DNA from: Owenia fusiformis
Lineage: Eukaryota; Annelida; Polychaeta; Sabellida; Oweniidae
Assembly (NCBI GenBank): GCA_903813345.2
Contig: CAIIXF020000006.1
Coordinates: 27,411,936 to 27,475,935 of the forward strand
DNA length: 64,000 nt
Direction of reading: 5' to 3'
Shown: piece after piece, positions 49,484 through 60,400 of the stretch
How positions within the stretch are numbered: position 1 is the stretch's first letter
Layout: the number at the start of each line of letters is the position of its first letter
Notes under the pieces: model-generated
What the model was told of the DNA's origin: nothing
Seen by the model: only the letters and a program-made list of their open reading frames with translations
Database searches by the model: none
Made by a program: the position numbers and the translations under genes

Positions 49484-49560
49484 TAGAATTTAGAATTTAG
49501 AATTAGAATTAGAATTTATTAAGGCACGGCCACTGTGATATCAGGGCATGGCCAGACTAC
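49484..49560 (-). repeat. Probable 3' tail of a non-LTR retroelement
   Basis: On the minus strand GGCCGTGCCTTAATAAATTC is followed by repeated TAATTC/TAAATTC hexamers, the arrangement (AATAAA then a short tandem tail) typical of LINE 3' ends. No coding part. Confidence 0.45.
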
Positions 49561-50186
49561 AATTATACAAACTACATTTATACAGTTACATTTATACAGT
49601 CACGTTAATCTACAAAGATATTAAGACAATATATTTGTAGATTATGACAACATAATTAAGTTTGAATGTAAGGGATTAGACTGTACTGTATAATGCTCTT
49701 CTATTCATTTCAGTTCACGAATGGTCGACATTCTACCCAGCGTCTGTGTAGCTCACTAGAACATAGCTGACCCAACCGTGAGCAAGCTCATAAATTCACG
49801 AAGGGAGGCCCAAAAATTTTAATCCTCCCATTTTTCATCCATTGAGGCCAATTTCTCTAAAAGTGTGTAACTTAGCCTTCCTAATATACATCGAGTTCAT
49901 ACTGTGAAAAAATGTAAACATGTTGAATAGTTTGTGATAAACATGAAAAATACGTGTACGCCTTGCGCCAGGTACGTTACGCCTCGTGTATTCTCCAATT
50001 TCAGAGACAAAAAAGTCTTAGAAAATAGTGAGAATTGAAATTAGAAATATATCTATGACACCAGGTAACCAAAGAGCCTGTTTCTCTTTCTGCGAATACT
50101 TGCAAAATGGCCTAGTTATCAGCAACGTCTCGCGGCGTGTATTCGTCTCTCAGTAGTTGATCATCAAGCTGGGGTCTATTGACGTA

Positions 50187-50945
50187 CACTCCCCTCCATA
50201 AGTTTGGCAACCTTTGCTCCTCCATTGAACAACGTGTTAAAGCCTCTTTACCTTTGAATTTTACTTAACCTGCAATGAAAATACTTATTGATACTATTGA
50301 TGGAAACGTAATTTGACTTCATTTCCGAACCTCCGAAAATTGATGATAAATTTGAGGAATCTTTGAAAATCGACATTCCCATGTTAACCAATGGGAAATG
50401 GTATGTTAACTGTAAGTCATATGACAGAAGATCCATCCATCCGAGTACTTGCAAAAATACAAGTTGGATAGGCAATTGAATTTGCTAACTTTGTTGGAAT
50501 ATTGTTTTTCAAAAAAACTCTTCCATTGAAATAACACAGGAGGCGAAAAATGATTTTTAAATATGACCTTGAAGCTCTGTCACTTTAGTATTCATCAAGT
50601 AAACCAAACACTTTGTGTACAAAAAAGTTACACAATTCAATTTTCTATATAAAAATATATTTTGCTGAATCTTTTACTGAATTGATATCCTGATATCTGA
50701 TTTGCCCCGAACCCACCATTTCCCATTGGTTTACATGGGAATGACGATTTTCAAAAATCTATCTTCATCGTCAATTGTAATTGAGGAAAAAAAAATTGAA
50801 AAATTGGAGGTACTGGAAATAAAGTCAAATTTCGCTTTCATTAATAGTTAAAGTATTTTCACCGGCGTAAAAATTCAAAGCTAAAGAGGCTTCAACACGT
50901 AGTTCAATGGGGGAGCAAAGGTTGCCAAACTTATGGAGGGAAGTG
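50187..50945. mobile_element. Tc1/mariner-like MITE, CACTCCCCTCC family, complete copy
   Basis: Termini identical in type to 38349-39225 and flanked by TA (50185-50186 and 50946-50947). Arms show small deletions relative to the other copy. Confidence 0.87.
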
Positions 50946-51686
50946 TAATATTCACAATTCACTGTAAATTATGAAAAGCTTTTATAAGATATATAAAATA
51001 AGATCTAAAACTAAAGGCTTTGTCATAATTACCAGCTAAAGTACACCTTTGTTTTTGTAATACAAAATTTCAATTAAATCTGCAGATTGCATGTCGACGT
51101 TGATTTACGGCAATGGCTTACTACTGAGTAGAATATGATGAATAAAAAGAAATCATTACAGTATTACAATGCGTCTTTAGGAGTACATCAATAAACTATC
51201 AAGGCACCTATATCCTTTTTGAACGAATTGTACAAGTGGAAAAATTAAGAAATCTTGTTCAAGACAAACGAAGGAAGTATGGGATATGTCTTGTGGATGT
51301 GTTTTGATGTATTATGTGTTAATTGTGGGATTCAGAATAAGATCACAATCACGTTACTATAACGACGAACACTATGATTCCTGCTAATTTACCTTTTGAT
51401 GAACACCCTCGAAGTTCTATTATATATGGATTCGATAAGGCAGGTTTTGTATCTCAGATACGGTAAATGCCGTTACCTTCTATTTAAAAATGGCGGATGG
51501 GAGTTATTATTTTTTAGATTTTATCCAATTCAATCAGTTGCCATGGAAATATGGCTTTCAAATGTCGATCACATCGTTGGACACCAACGATATCTACTAC
51601 AGCTTGACAAACATTTCATGAGTACGTGTATTAATTTTCATTAGGGAGTTTAAGATGAGAGTAAAGATATACGTCGTATCCATATA

Positions 51687-52315
51687 CAGGGTGGGCCAAA
51701 AAAACGCCACTTTTTTCAAAATGCTATAACTTTTTTAATTTTTGATATTAAATCATAATTTGCATACCAAATGAAACTTGAGGTTGTTATCTAGCCATTG
51801 ATCATGAATTATACACTTTTACTTGAATAAAATATGTCACCAGCGTCTCACTTAAACATGTGGTGTGCCATGAGAAATAAGCATAATTTGCAAAATGTTT
51901 CTGAACTGATATGGCCTGATGATCGCCTAGCTAATAGCCCTGATGCAAAACCCAGTGAGTATAGGGTATGAGAAGATCTCCAGGAGATTGTATGAAGGCA
52001 CCCAATCTAGAAAATTGCTCAACTAAAGCTGGCAATTAAGACAGGTTGAAAAAAACTTAGCTAACATTTCATTGATACTGCAATATCAGCAAGGCGACTA
52101 AGTGACTAAAATTTATCATCAATTAGGGTGGCGGACCAATTGAACTCCCCTTTTAGATCAAACATAATCCAAGTTGAAGGACTCGTTACATTATATTATT
52201 ACTAAGAACCCTATATATAACCCACTATATAACTGCAAAATCTAGGGTATGTAGGTTGGAAAATAAAAAAGTTGTAGTGTCTTGAAAAAAAAGTGGCGTT
52301 TTTTGGCCCACCCTG
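51687..52315. mobile_element. Mariner-like TIR element (CAGGGTGGGCC family), TA-flanked
   Basis: Left CAGGGTGGGCCAAAAAAACG and right CGTTTTTTGGCCCACCCTG, flanked by TA at 51685-51686 and 52316-52317. The interior is non-repetitive and non-coding. Confidence 0.87.
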
Positions 52316-52373
52316 TATATCCTTATCCGTATGTTTGAAAATTACCGCTTTGTACAACAACAAACTACATGTA

Positions 52374-52401
52374 CACTCCCCTCCATAAGTTTGGCAACCT
52401 T
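52374..52401 (+). repeat. Solo terminus of the CACTCCCCTCC MITE
   Basis: CACTCCCCTCCATAAGTTTG and the next 8 bases match the left TIR at 38349 and 50187, then similarity stops. It lies 58 bp from the end of the 51687-52315 element. Confidence 0.8.
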
Positions 52402-55139
52402 TGTAAACATGTACATTCATCAAACAATTTCCACACTGCTGAAGAATCAAATCAGTATTTTAATGAGATTATCGTTAAGATGGATGTGTGGTATATGTAG
52501 TAATCTTTATAACTTACAACTATTGAATGCATTACTGCAGTTGGTTGGTTTATTTCGTTCGCTATGACCGTGGCACATGATTTGGTCACATATTAAGAGT
52601 GCCCTTTTTTAAAATAGAACACCGGCTTGGTGAGTTATATTATTTGAATCTTTATTGTTGAAATGAGTTCTCACCAATTGATTCAAACATGCATTACTGT
52701 ATACACGTGATTTGTTCGCTCTTTTGATACACCTGTGCTTGATGAGACATGCGTTGATATTTCGCTCATTTCTTATGGGGACATAAAACAAAGCAATATG
52801 GCAATCATAAATTCAATATGTTATTTTTATGTTTGCAAAACTCGCAAAGTTATGATCGTGCACTTTCAGCATAAAAAGCAACAAAAATGAACCACCACCA
52901 GTCTTACACTCCCTATTATCAAGAACATACCTTAAAGGTATGAACAATTCATGGTCATGTTCCTCTTTCATGATAAAAAGATGCATTTAGAAGCTTTTGC
53001 AATTTGGGCACACTGATGAAGAAAGCTCTCGATAAAAAAGTATTCGTCTTCAAAAGAGAACCTAGAAGAGACTAGACTACATATTAATAAATATACTATA
53101 CATCAATGACAACAACTACAGAATTTGATCAGTCATGAGATCGATCTAACCTTGTTGATTAGCTTATCATAATACTAAACAAGATAATCCAGTGAAAAAA
53201 TCACTGAAAAACTACGAAGACCCGAAGTTAGGTATAATGGGCGAAAAAGATGGAGTGATAGTGAAATGTTGCTTTTAGTGGAATCTATTAAGTAAATGGT
53301 TATATTGTCACAGAAGCATGTAGCGCTACTTATACTATTAGGCTACTGGTATACTGTTCTGGATGGGGTAGGGTTACTTACAAGTAAGGAACTCTATTGT
53401 TATTTTTGTAAATGACTTTTTTACCAAGAACAATATAGATAGCGCTTCGTGCTCTTTTACGTTATGTTACATTTTGCAAGGGGTTTTAAATCAGATTTTC
53501 AAACTGTGAACACAATTTCTATATCTGTTTTTTATGTGTTTTGATGCAGTATTGCATTACCAAGAAAAGGTTTAAATATACGAATAAACTCTAACAAACT
53601 TCATTATGTCACCATCTCTACACGGTGACATAAAACAATCATGTAACTTAAGCACATATTTCAGTATATTGTGGCGTCTTATAGCCCAAAAATATACAAC
53701 AAATCTCAAAAAGTCCAATTAAATCCCTAGTGAATGACATCTGGACCTTGATTGAAACTTATTGGATCTTGTCGTGACATCATTTGGACTCTGTGGAAAG
53801 TTCTAATGTACATCATCCTTCTTGAGCTTTGTTATTATTACCGTGCCCTGGAAATATGAGATAAAAGCATATCTTATATGTGTGGCCTTAGTCAATACAT
53901 TTCCTGCCTGTCTTTGTACAACATTTATACCTTTGAATGAAGATATTTCATGTATTCATACAGTTCATACTAATAGTTTTTAAGTACAATATTATTGTAT
54001 TAGTACTTCTTGCAACATAAACATAAAAGCGACATAACAATAATAAACCAGTTTTAAGTTTAAGACCTACAAATTACGTTTCCTCCGTTTTTAAAGTAGC
54101 ACGTTCACAGAACGAAAACGGTAATGTATAGATTTACGTTTGTGGTTCATGTAATAAAAATGTTATTATGCTTTACCTCTCTATTGCTACAAAATATACC
54201 TTAGCTTTTAGTCTTTTGATCTCTTGATTTGATACATACCTTGACACCTTAGCATATACACTTCTAAACTTTTTTATTGTCTACTGAGCCCAAGTTTTGC
54301 CGATTTCACACCTGATTTGTAATATGATGTCTTTGTTGACATAACCTTTATAATGTTGGTGTGCGTGGTCGTATGCATAGGATCTTGTTGTTGTTCGCGT
54401 TCTTGTTCTGAAAAAGAAATGAATTGGGGCAGTCTATATTCATTTGAGTTCCGACCTTGACCTTCCAGTTTAAAAAACTATCGTTCACTTCTTATGTAGA
54501 TGGTAATAGCCAGTCTCGTGACATAAGTCTCGCGGGAGGCATCTAAGGTTCAATGTCGACGGATAAGCCTATAAAACTAAATAAATCAAGAAGGTTTCAA
54601 AGCCATTTCAGTTTGCTAGATCTATCAGACAAATTTTAACATTTCAATTTTTGTGCAATTTTGACTCGGATCAGAATTCCTTTGAATGGTTTTAAAATAA
54701 AGAGTTTACTTGATGTTTTCTGCAAATGCTGTGCCTACTGTTGTTGTCACATGTTTTAAGAATTCTACATTGTAGCCTACATACGTTATGGTATTACTAA
54801 TATCCCAATGAAAATCCAAAATCCAAAATCCACGAAAGTCCACACGCGAAAAGTCCGCGATGATCACGTTTTTTGGGGGGAGGGGGTCAAACTCAAAACT
54901 AGATTAATTTAGCTTCCTATCAGACATTGAATTTTTGATACCTCTCCTTGCGACCAGCATAGCATCATACTAACCATTTACAGAATGTTAAAGCAGATAT
55001 GAAATGGTGTTTTTTAACCTAAAGGAATCAATATAATTTTTTGATAAATGTATTTGGACATGTTTTCTCATCAGTAGTGCGAAAACTATTTCACTCTAAC
55101 GATCGTTATAGCTGCTTAATAAGCAATATTCGAATTGGT
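52402..55139. other. AT-rich non-coding interval upstream of SLCO
   Basis: No gene or repeat family was recognised. A 10-bp perfect hairpin, TTATGTCACC/GGTGACATAA, lies at 53605-53634. Confidence 0.35.
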
Positions 55140-55890
55140 TGTGACGTTATTGGCCCCCACGTGATCTCTCACTGGTCCCCACGTGGCCCATAACGTCATA
55201 ATGCCAAAATGTTTTGTTTTGGTTTACACAACAATCCTATGGTTGCCGTGACGTTGTGATTACTAAGGAACCAATAAACCAAAGCTATATTTTGTATATG
55301 ACGTTACTTATCACGTGGGGGCCAATTTGATTGATCAGTTAGTTTTATTTCGTTATTTATGACCGTTAGCAGTTATCTAACATTTATTTTATAATGACTA
55401 TCGCAAGAACTCTACGTTGGGCTTACAATGGAGAAAACCGCATTTTTGTAGCTGCAAGTTGAGAAAAGCTATTTCAGTTGTCCTTTAAATATATCAGTGT
55501 TGACTATTTGAACCATCTGAAAAACTCGTTGAACCATGAGTAACTAAATTTCTTCAAGTTCATAAATTGATTTTGCGCCACTTCTGGCTCGAATAATGAT
55601 TCAGTAAAATAAGAAGTTACAATTCTATTCATTTCTACAATCAAGTTGAAGTGAAATTCGATTATAAATACTGAAAACCAGGCTTTAAAATGACAGAAAT
55701 GTTAAAATACGCTTACCCGTTCAGACAAAATTGAGAGCAATGGCGGACAATGCGTTCTACGTCACATGACGACATTACTTGGAAACACAATCGATCCGTA
55801 ATCGCGTCATATGACGACTTAGTAGTTCCCTTGACAATTTGCCATATAAGGTAATAAAGGCGGTCTTTAGGTCACGTGACCGATCCACTG
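55140..55890. promoter_or_regulatory. CACGTG / TGACGT-rich segment upstream of SLCO
   Basis: Between 55150 and 55325: GTGACGTTA, CCCCCACGTGATC, CCCCACGTGGCC, TAACGTCAT, CCGTGACGTTG, ATGACGTTAC and ATCACGTGGGGGCC. That is three CACGTG E-boxes and five TGACGT/ACGTCA half-sites. The outer two E-boxes are inverted (TTGGCCCCCACGTGA and TCACGTGGGGGCCAA). Further sites are at 55758 (ACGTCACATGACG), 55806 and 55873 (GGTCACGTGACC). This is a candidate regulatory region for the transporter about 1-1.6 kb downstream. bHLH-Zip (USF/MITF/TFE) or bZIP factors are known to bind such motifs. The inverted outer boxes could also be an old TIR element. Confidence 0.4.
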
Positions 55891-56742
55891 GTCCATGTCC
55901 GGAATAAGGTACAAAGAACCGCACTTCGTGGGGGGTCTTTGTAAAAAATATTAAAAGGTATGTCAGAACCGACAACTGGACATGATGTTTGCTATAGAAT
56001 CAGCAAGGAAGCGTGGGAGCCAATCGTCCATAGGCTATGATGTATGTATCGAAGTCGTTGATTCACGTCAGCCATTTTGAAAGAGAGTGTAACTGCCATT
56101 ACCGTGTTTTGATACCAAACGCCAATTATAATCTCAAGCTTTGGCTATATGAGATGATGCGCTTGCAGTCACAGTCAAGGCATCTGCTGTTTTGTATTCT
56201 GCAAATACAATATATCACAACTGATATTAGTGTAACTTTGACGTGTCCGACATATTTCTTTTTTAGCTGTAGCGCCTATTTTGTCGTCTAAATAGGTGCA
56301 TTTTAGCGTCCATACGACACAAAAACTATTTTCAGTCTAGAGTTATTACACAGTTACATTCATCAACGATATGGTAACCTTGGTAACGGAGGTATTCATA
56401 GAAAATATAATATCTCGGGGAATATATTGGACATCAGTAATATTAATACCTTTATTCTCATTCAATTATAACTTGAAATGCAATGAAATCAGTGGATTTA
56501 CTCTGGAAGCGATCGTCAAAATCCAGCAGTTCTTTTCATTGGTTAGATTTTGCATCTTTTCTTGAGGTCTTCGTCTTATGAACAGTACACTGTAGCTTAG
56601 CCTCTGGACTCCAAAACAGGTGTAGCAACAATACGGCTGGGCAACGTGAATTTAATTTGGGGTATAGGTTTAACTCAGCCTAATGAAATCCTTGGAGCTA
56701 TATTGAAAGATCACTGATTAATAACTAATTTTCATTTTGCAG

Positions 56743-56816
56743 GAATAGACGATAACATTGCTATAGCGAACACAATATGCTAAGCGATTCGTGTTGTAGT
56801 TGAACGTGACGTCAAA
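56743..56816 (+). other. SLCO 5' untranslated part of first coding exon
   Basis: CATTTTGCAG (AG at 56741-56742) is a good 3' splice site 74 bp before the ATG, suggesting an upstream non-coding exon. The palindromic CRE TGACGTCA lies at 56807-56814, two bases before the start codon. Confidence 0.5.
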
Positions 56817-57462
56817 ATGGCTGATGAGGAAGCATGCGGACTCGGTCAATGGAGACCAAAATCACTTCAGAAACTGAACACGTTGAAATATTTCACCGGA
56901 TTACTCTGCTTACTGACATTCCTCAATGGGACAGAAATGAGCTACAGGGTATCGACGTTAACGACTTTGGAGAAGCGTTTTGGCTACCAAACCTCTGCAT
57001 TTGGATTCATATTGGCTGCCAGCGATATGTCGTATGTCCCCGCATTGATTATTCTCAGCTATTTCGCCAACCGATTCAGCATTCCGAAAGTGATAAGCAT
57101 AGCAGCAATACTGCTTTGTATCGCCTCTTTCCTTTGGCAGCTACCCCACTATATATTCAAAAATGGTCACACAACGAACTTGGACATCATATTAGAAAAT
57201 AAAACAATGATCCGTCAAAGATCATCCGGTTTGTGTAATACTGCCTTATCTAGTAATGGTTACCATAACATCGACGACACTTCCGTAGCTGAAGCTTGTA
57301 ATGTGGCGCATGGTACAAAATCAAATGATGAATATACAGCAGTCACATCGATTTTTGTCATATCTCAATTGATAATGGGTGTGTGTTTGGTACCCGGAGT
57401 GACGTTGGGTATATCCTTCATTGACAGTACATTGAAACAGCAAGGGACCTCCACATATATAG
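56817..57462 (+). CDS. SLCO exon 1 (helices 1-4)
   Basis: 646 nt, residues 1-215 plus one base, with donor ATAG|GTAAGA. Cytosolic N-terminus of about 22 residues; helix 1 about 24-44 (KYFTGLLCLLTFLNG), helix 2 about 61-84, helix 3 about 90-110. An extracellular loop at 111-173 has a sequon at N128 and is longer than in most vertebrate members. Helix 4 about 174-203 (IFVISQLIMGVCLVPG). The phrase TTLEKRFG and the following stretch up to SYFANR fit the family pattern for helix 1 to helix 3. Ends TSTYIG, with the glycine codon split after its first base and completed by exon 2. Confidence 0.93.
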
Positions 57463-60400
57463 GTAAGACCCAAACTTCCACAAATATGGGGTAGGATGGA
57501 GGATTTGCACGTGAACGTGTAAAATAATGGTCCACTGGTGATTAGTTTTCCCTGTCTTCATAATTACTTGTTCGGTTGAGTATGAAGTAGTAACAGTTGT
57601 AATCAGGTCTTGGAAAGACGGGAAAAACTGAAAAATATATCATGTTCCAAGATCATGATACATGTTTTGAAAATATAAGTCGTTATGAAAATGTGCACTC
57701 TGGTTTCACCGATTTTACATTATTAAAAAGGGAATGGAAATATTAAGTATCAAATATAAAATCATAGCCATTCCACATGAATTCCGGTTTCGACAATTAT
57801 TGATAATTAAATTATTATAAAAATAAGATTCAGGTGACTGACATATGCCCTACAAAAAAATGATTTAAAACATCGTTCTTTTGTATGCCTACTAACCATT
57901 GCTGTGGGAACTTTATTTTATTATGTTTGCAGGAATGATATGGGGAAGTTATTACCATGCCAACTCTATTTTACTATGTTTGCAGGAATGAAATGGGGAA
58001 GTTATTACCTTGCCAACTCTATTTTACTATGTTTGTAGGAATGATATGGGGAAGTTATTACCTTGCCAACTCTATTTTACTATGTTTGTAGGAATGATAT
58101 GGGGAAGTTATTAACTTGCCAACTCTACTTTACTATGTTTGTAGGAATGATATGGGGAAGTTATTACCTTGGCAACTCTATTTTACTATGTTTGTAGGAA
58201 TGATATGGGGAAGTTATTACCTTGCCAACTCTATTTTACTATGTTTGCAGGAATGATATGGGGAAGTTATTACCTTGGCAACTCTATTTTACTATGTTTG
58301 TAGGAATGATATGGAGAAGTTATTACCATGCCAACTCTATTTTACTATGTTTGCAGGAATGATATGGGGAGGTTATTACCTTACAACTCTATTTTACTAT
58401 ATGTTTGCAGGAATGAAATGGGGAAGTTATTACCATGCCAACTCTATTTTACTATGTTTGTAGGAATGATATGGAGAAGTTATTATCATGCCAACTCTAT
58501 TTTACTATGTTTGTAGGAATGATATGGGGAAGTTATTACCTTACAACTCTATTTTACTATATGTTTGCAGGAATGAAATGGGGAAGTTATTACCATGCCA
58601 ACTCTATTTTACTATGTTTGTAGGAATGATATGGAGAAGTTATTATCATGCCAACTCTATTTTACTATGTTTGCAGGAATGAAATGGGGAAGTTATTACA
58701 TTGGCAACTCTATTTTACTATGTTTGCAGGAATGATATGGGGAAGTTATTACCTTGGCAACTCTATTTTACTATGTTTGCAGGAATGATATGGGAAAGTT
58801 ATTACCTTGGCAACTCTATTTTACTATGTTTGTAGGAATGATATGGGGAAGTTATTACCTTGGCAACTCTATTTTACTATGTTTGCAGGAATGATATGGG
58901 GAAGTTATTACCTTGCCAACTCTATTTTACTATGTTTGCAGGAATGATATGGGGAAGTTATTACCTTGCCAACTCTATTTTACTATGTTTGTAGGAATGA
59001 TATGGAGAAGTTATTATCATGCCAACTCTATTTTACTATGTTTGTAGGAATGATATGGGGAAGTTATTACCTTGCCAACTCTATTTTACTATGTTTGTAG
59101 GAATGAAATGGGGAAGTTATTACCTTGGCAACTCTATTTTACTATGTTTGTAGGAATGATATGGGGAAGTTATTACCTTGCCAACTCTATTTTACTATGT
59201 TTGTAGGAATGATATGGGGAAGTTATTACCTTGCCAACTTTATTTTACTATGTTTGTAGGAATGATATGGGGAAGTTATTTCCTTGCCAACTCTATTTTA
59301 CTATGTTTGTAGGAATGATATGGGGAAGTTATTACCTTGGCAACTCTATTTTACTATGTTTGTAGGAATGAAATGGGGAAGTTATTACCTTGGCAACTCT
59401 ATTTTACTATGTTTGTAGGAATGATATGGGGAAGTTATTACCTTGGCAACTTGGCAACTCTATTTTACTATGTTTGCAGGAATGATATGGGGAAGTTATT
59501 ACCTTACAACTCTTTTTTACTATGTTTGCAGGAATGATATGGGGAAGTTATAATTATTACCTTGGTAACTCTATTTTACTATGTTTGTAGGAATGATATG
59601 GGGAAGTTATTACCTTGGCAACTGTATTTATCTATGTCTCCTGGAATGATATGGGGAAGTTATTACCTTGCCAACTCTATTTTACTATGTTTGCAGGAAT
59701 GATATGGGGAAGTTATTACCTTACAACTCTATTTTACTATGTTTGCAGGAATGATATGGGGAAGTTATAATTATTACCTTGGTAACTCTATTTTACTATG
59801 TTTGTAGGAATGATATGGGGAAGTTATTACCTTGCCAACTCTATTTTACTATGTTTGCAGGAATGAAATGGGGAAGTTATTACCTTGCCAACTCTATTTT
59901 ACTATGTTTGCAGGAATGATATGGGGAAGTTATTACCTTGCCAACTCTATTTTACTATGTTTGTAGGAATGATATGGGGAAGTTATTACCTTGCCAACTC
60001 TATTTTATTATGTTTGCAGGAATGAAATGGGGAAGTTATTACCTTGGCAACTCTATTTTACTATGTTTGTAGGAATGATATGGGGAAGTTATTACCTTGG
60101 CAACTTGGCAACTCTATTTTACTATGTTTGCAGGAATGATATGGGGAAGTTATTACCTTACAACTCTATTTTACTATGTTTGCAGGAATGATATGGGGAA
60201 GTTATTACATTGCCAACTCTATTTTACTATGTTTGCAGGAATGATATGGGGAAGTTATTACATTACCAACTCTATTTTACTATGTTTGCAGGAATGATAT
60301 GGGGAAGTTATTACCTTGCCAACTCTATTTTACTATGTTTGCAGGAATGATATGGGGAAGTTATTACATTGCCAACTCTATTTTACTATGTTTGCAGGAA

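Noticed and set aside
53605-53634. 10-bp TTATGTCACC hairpin as a microRNA precursor
   Set aside because: Stem far too short; resembles ends of a dispersed repeat (relatives near 23455, 45990 and 48560).
56834-57202. Second open frame overlapping SLCO exon 1
   Set aside because: A shadow in another frame; exon 1's own frame carries the OATP helices and joins all later exons.
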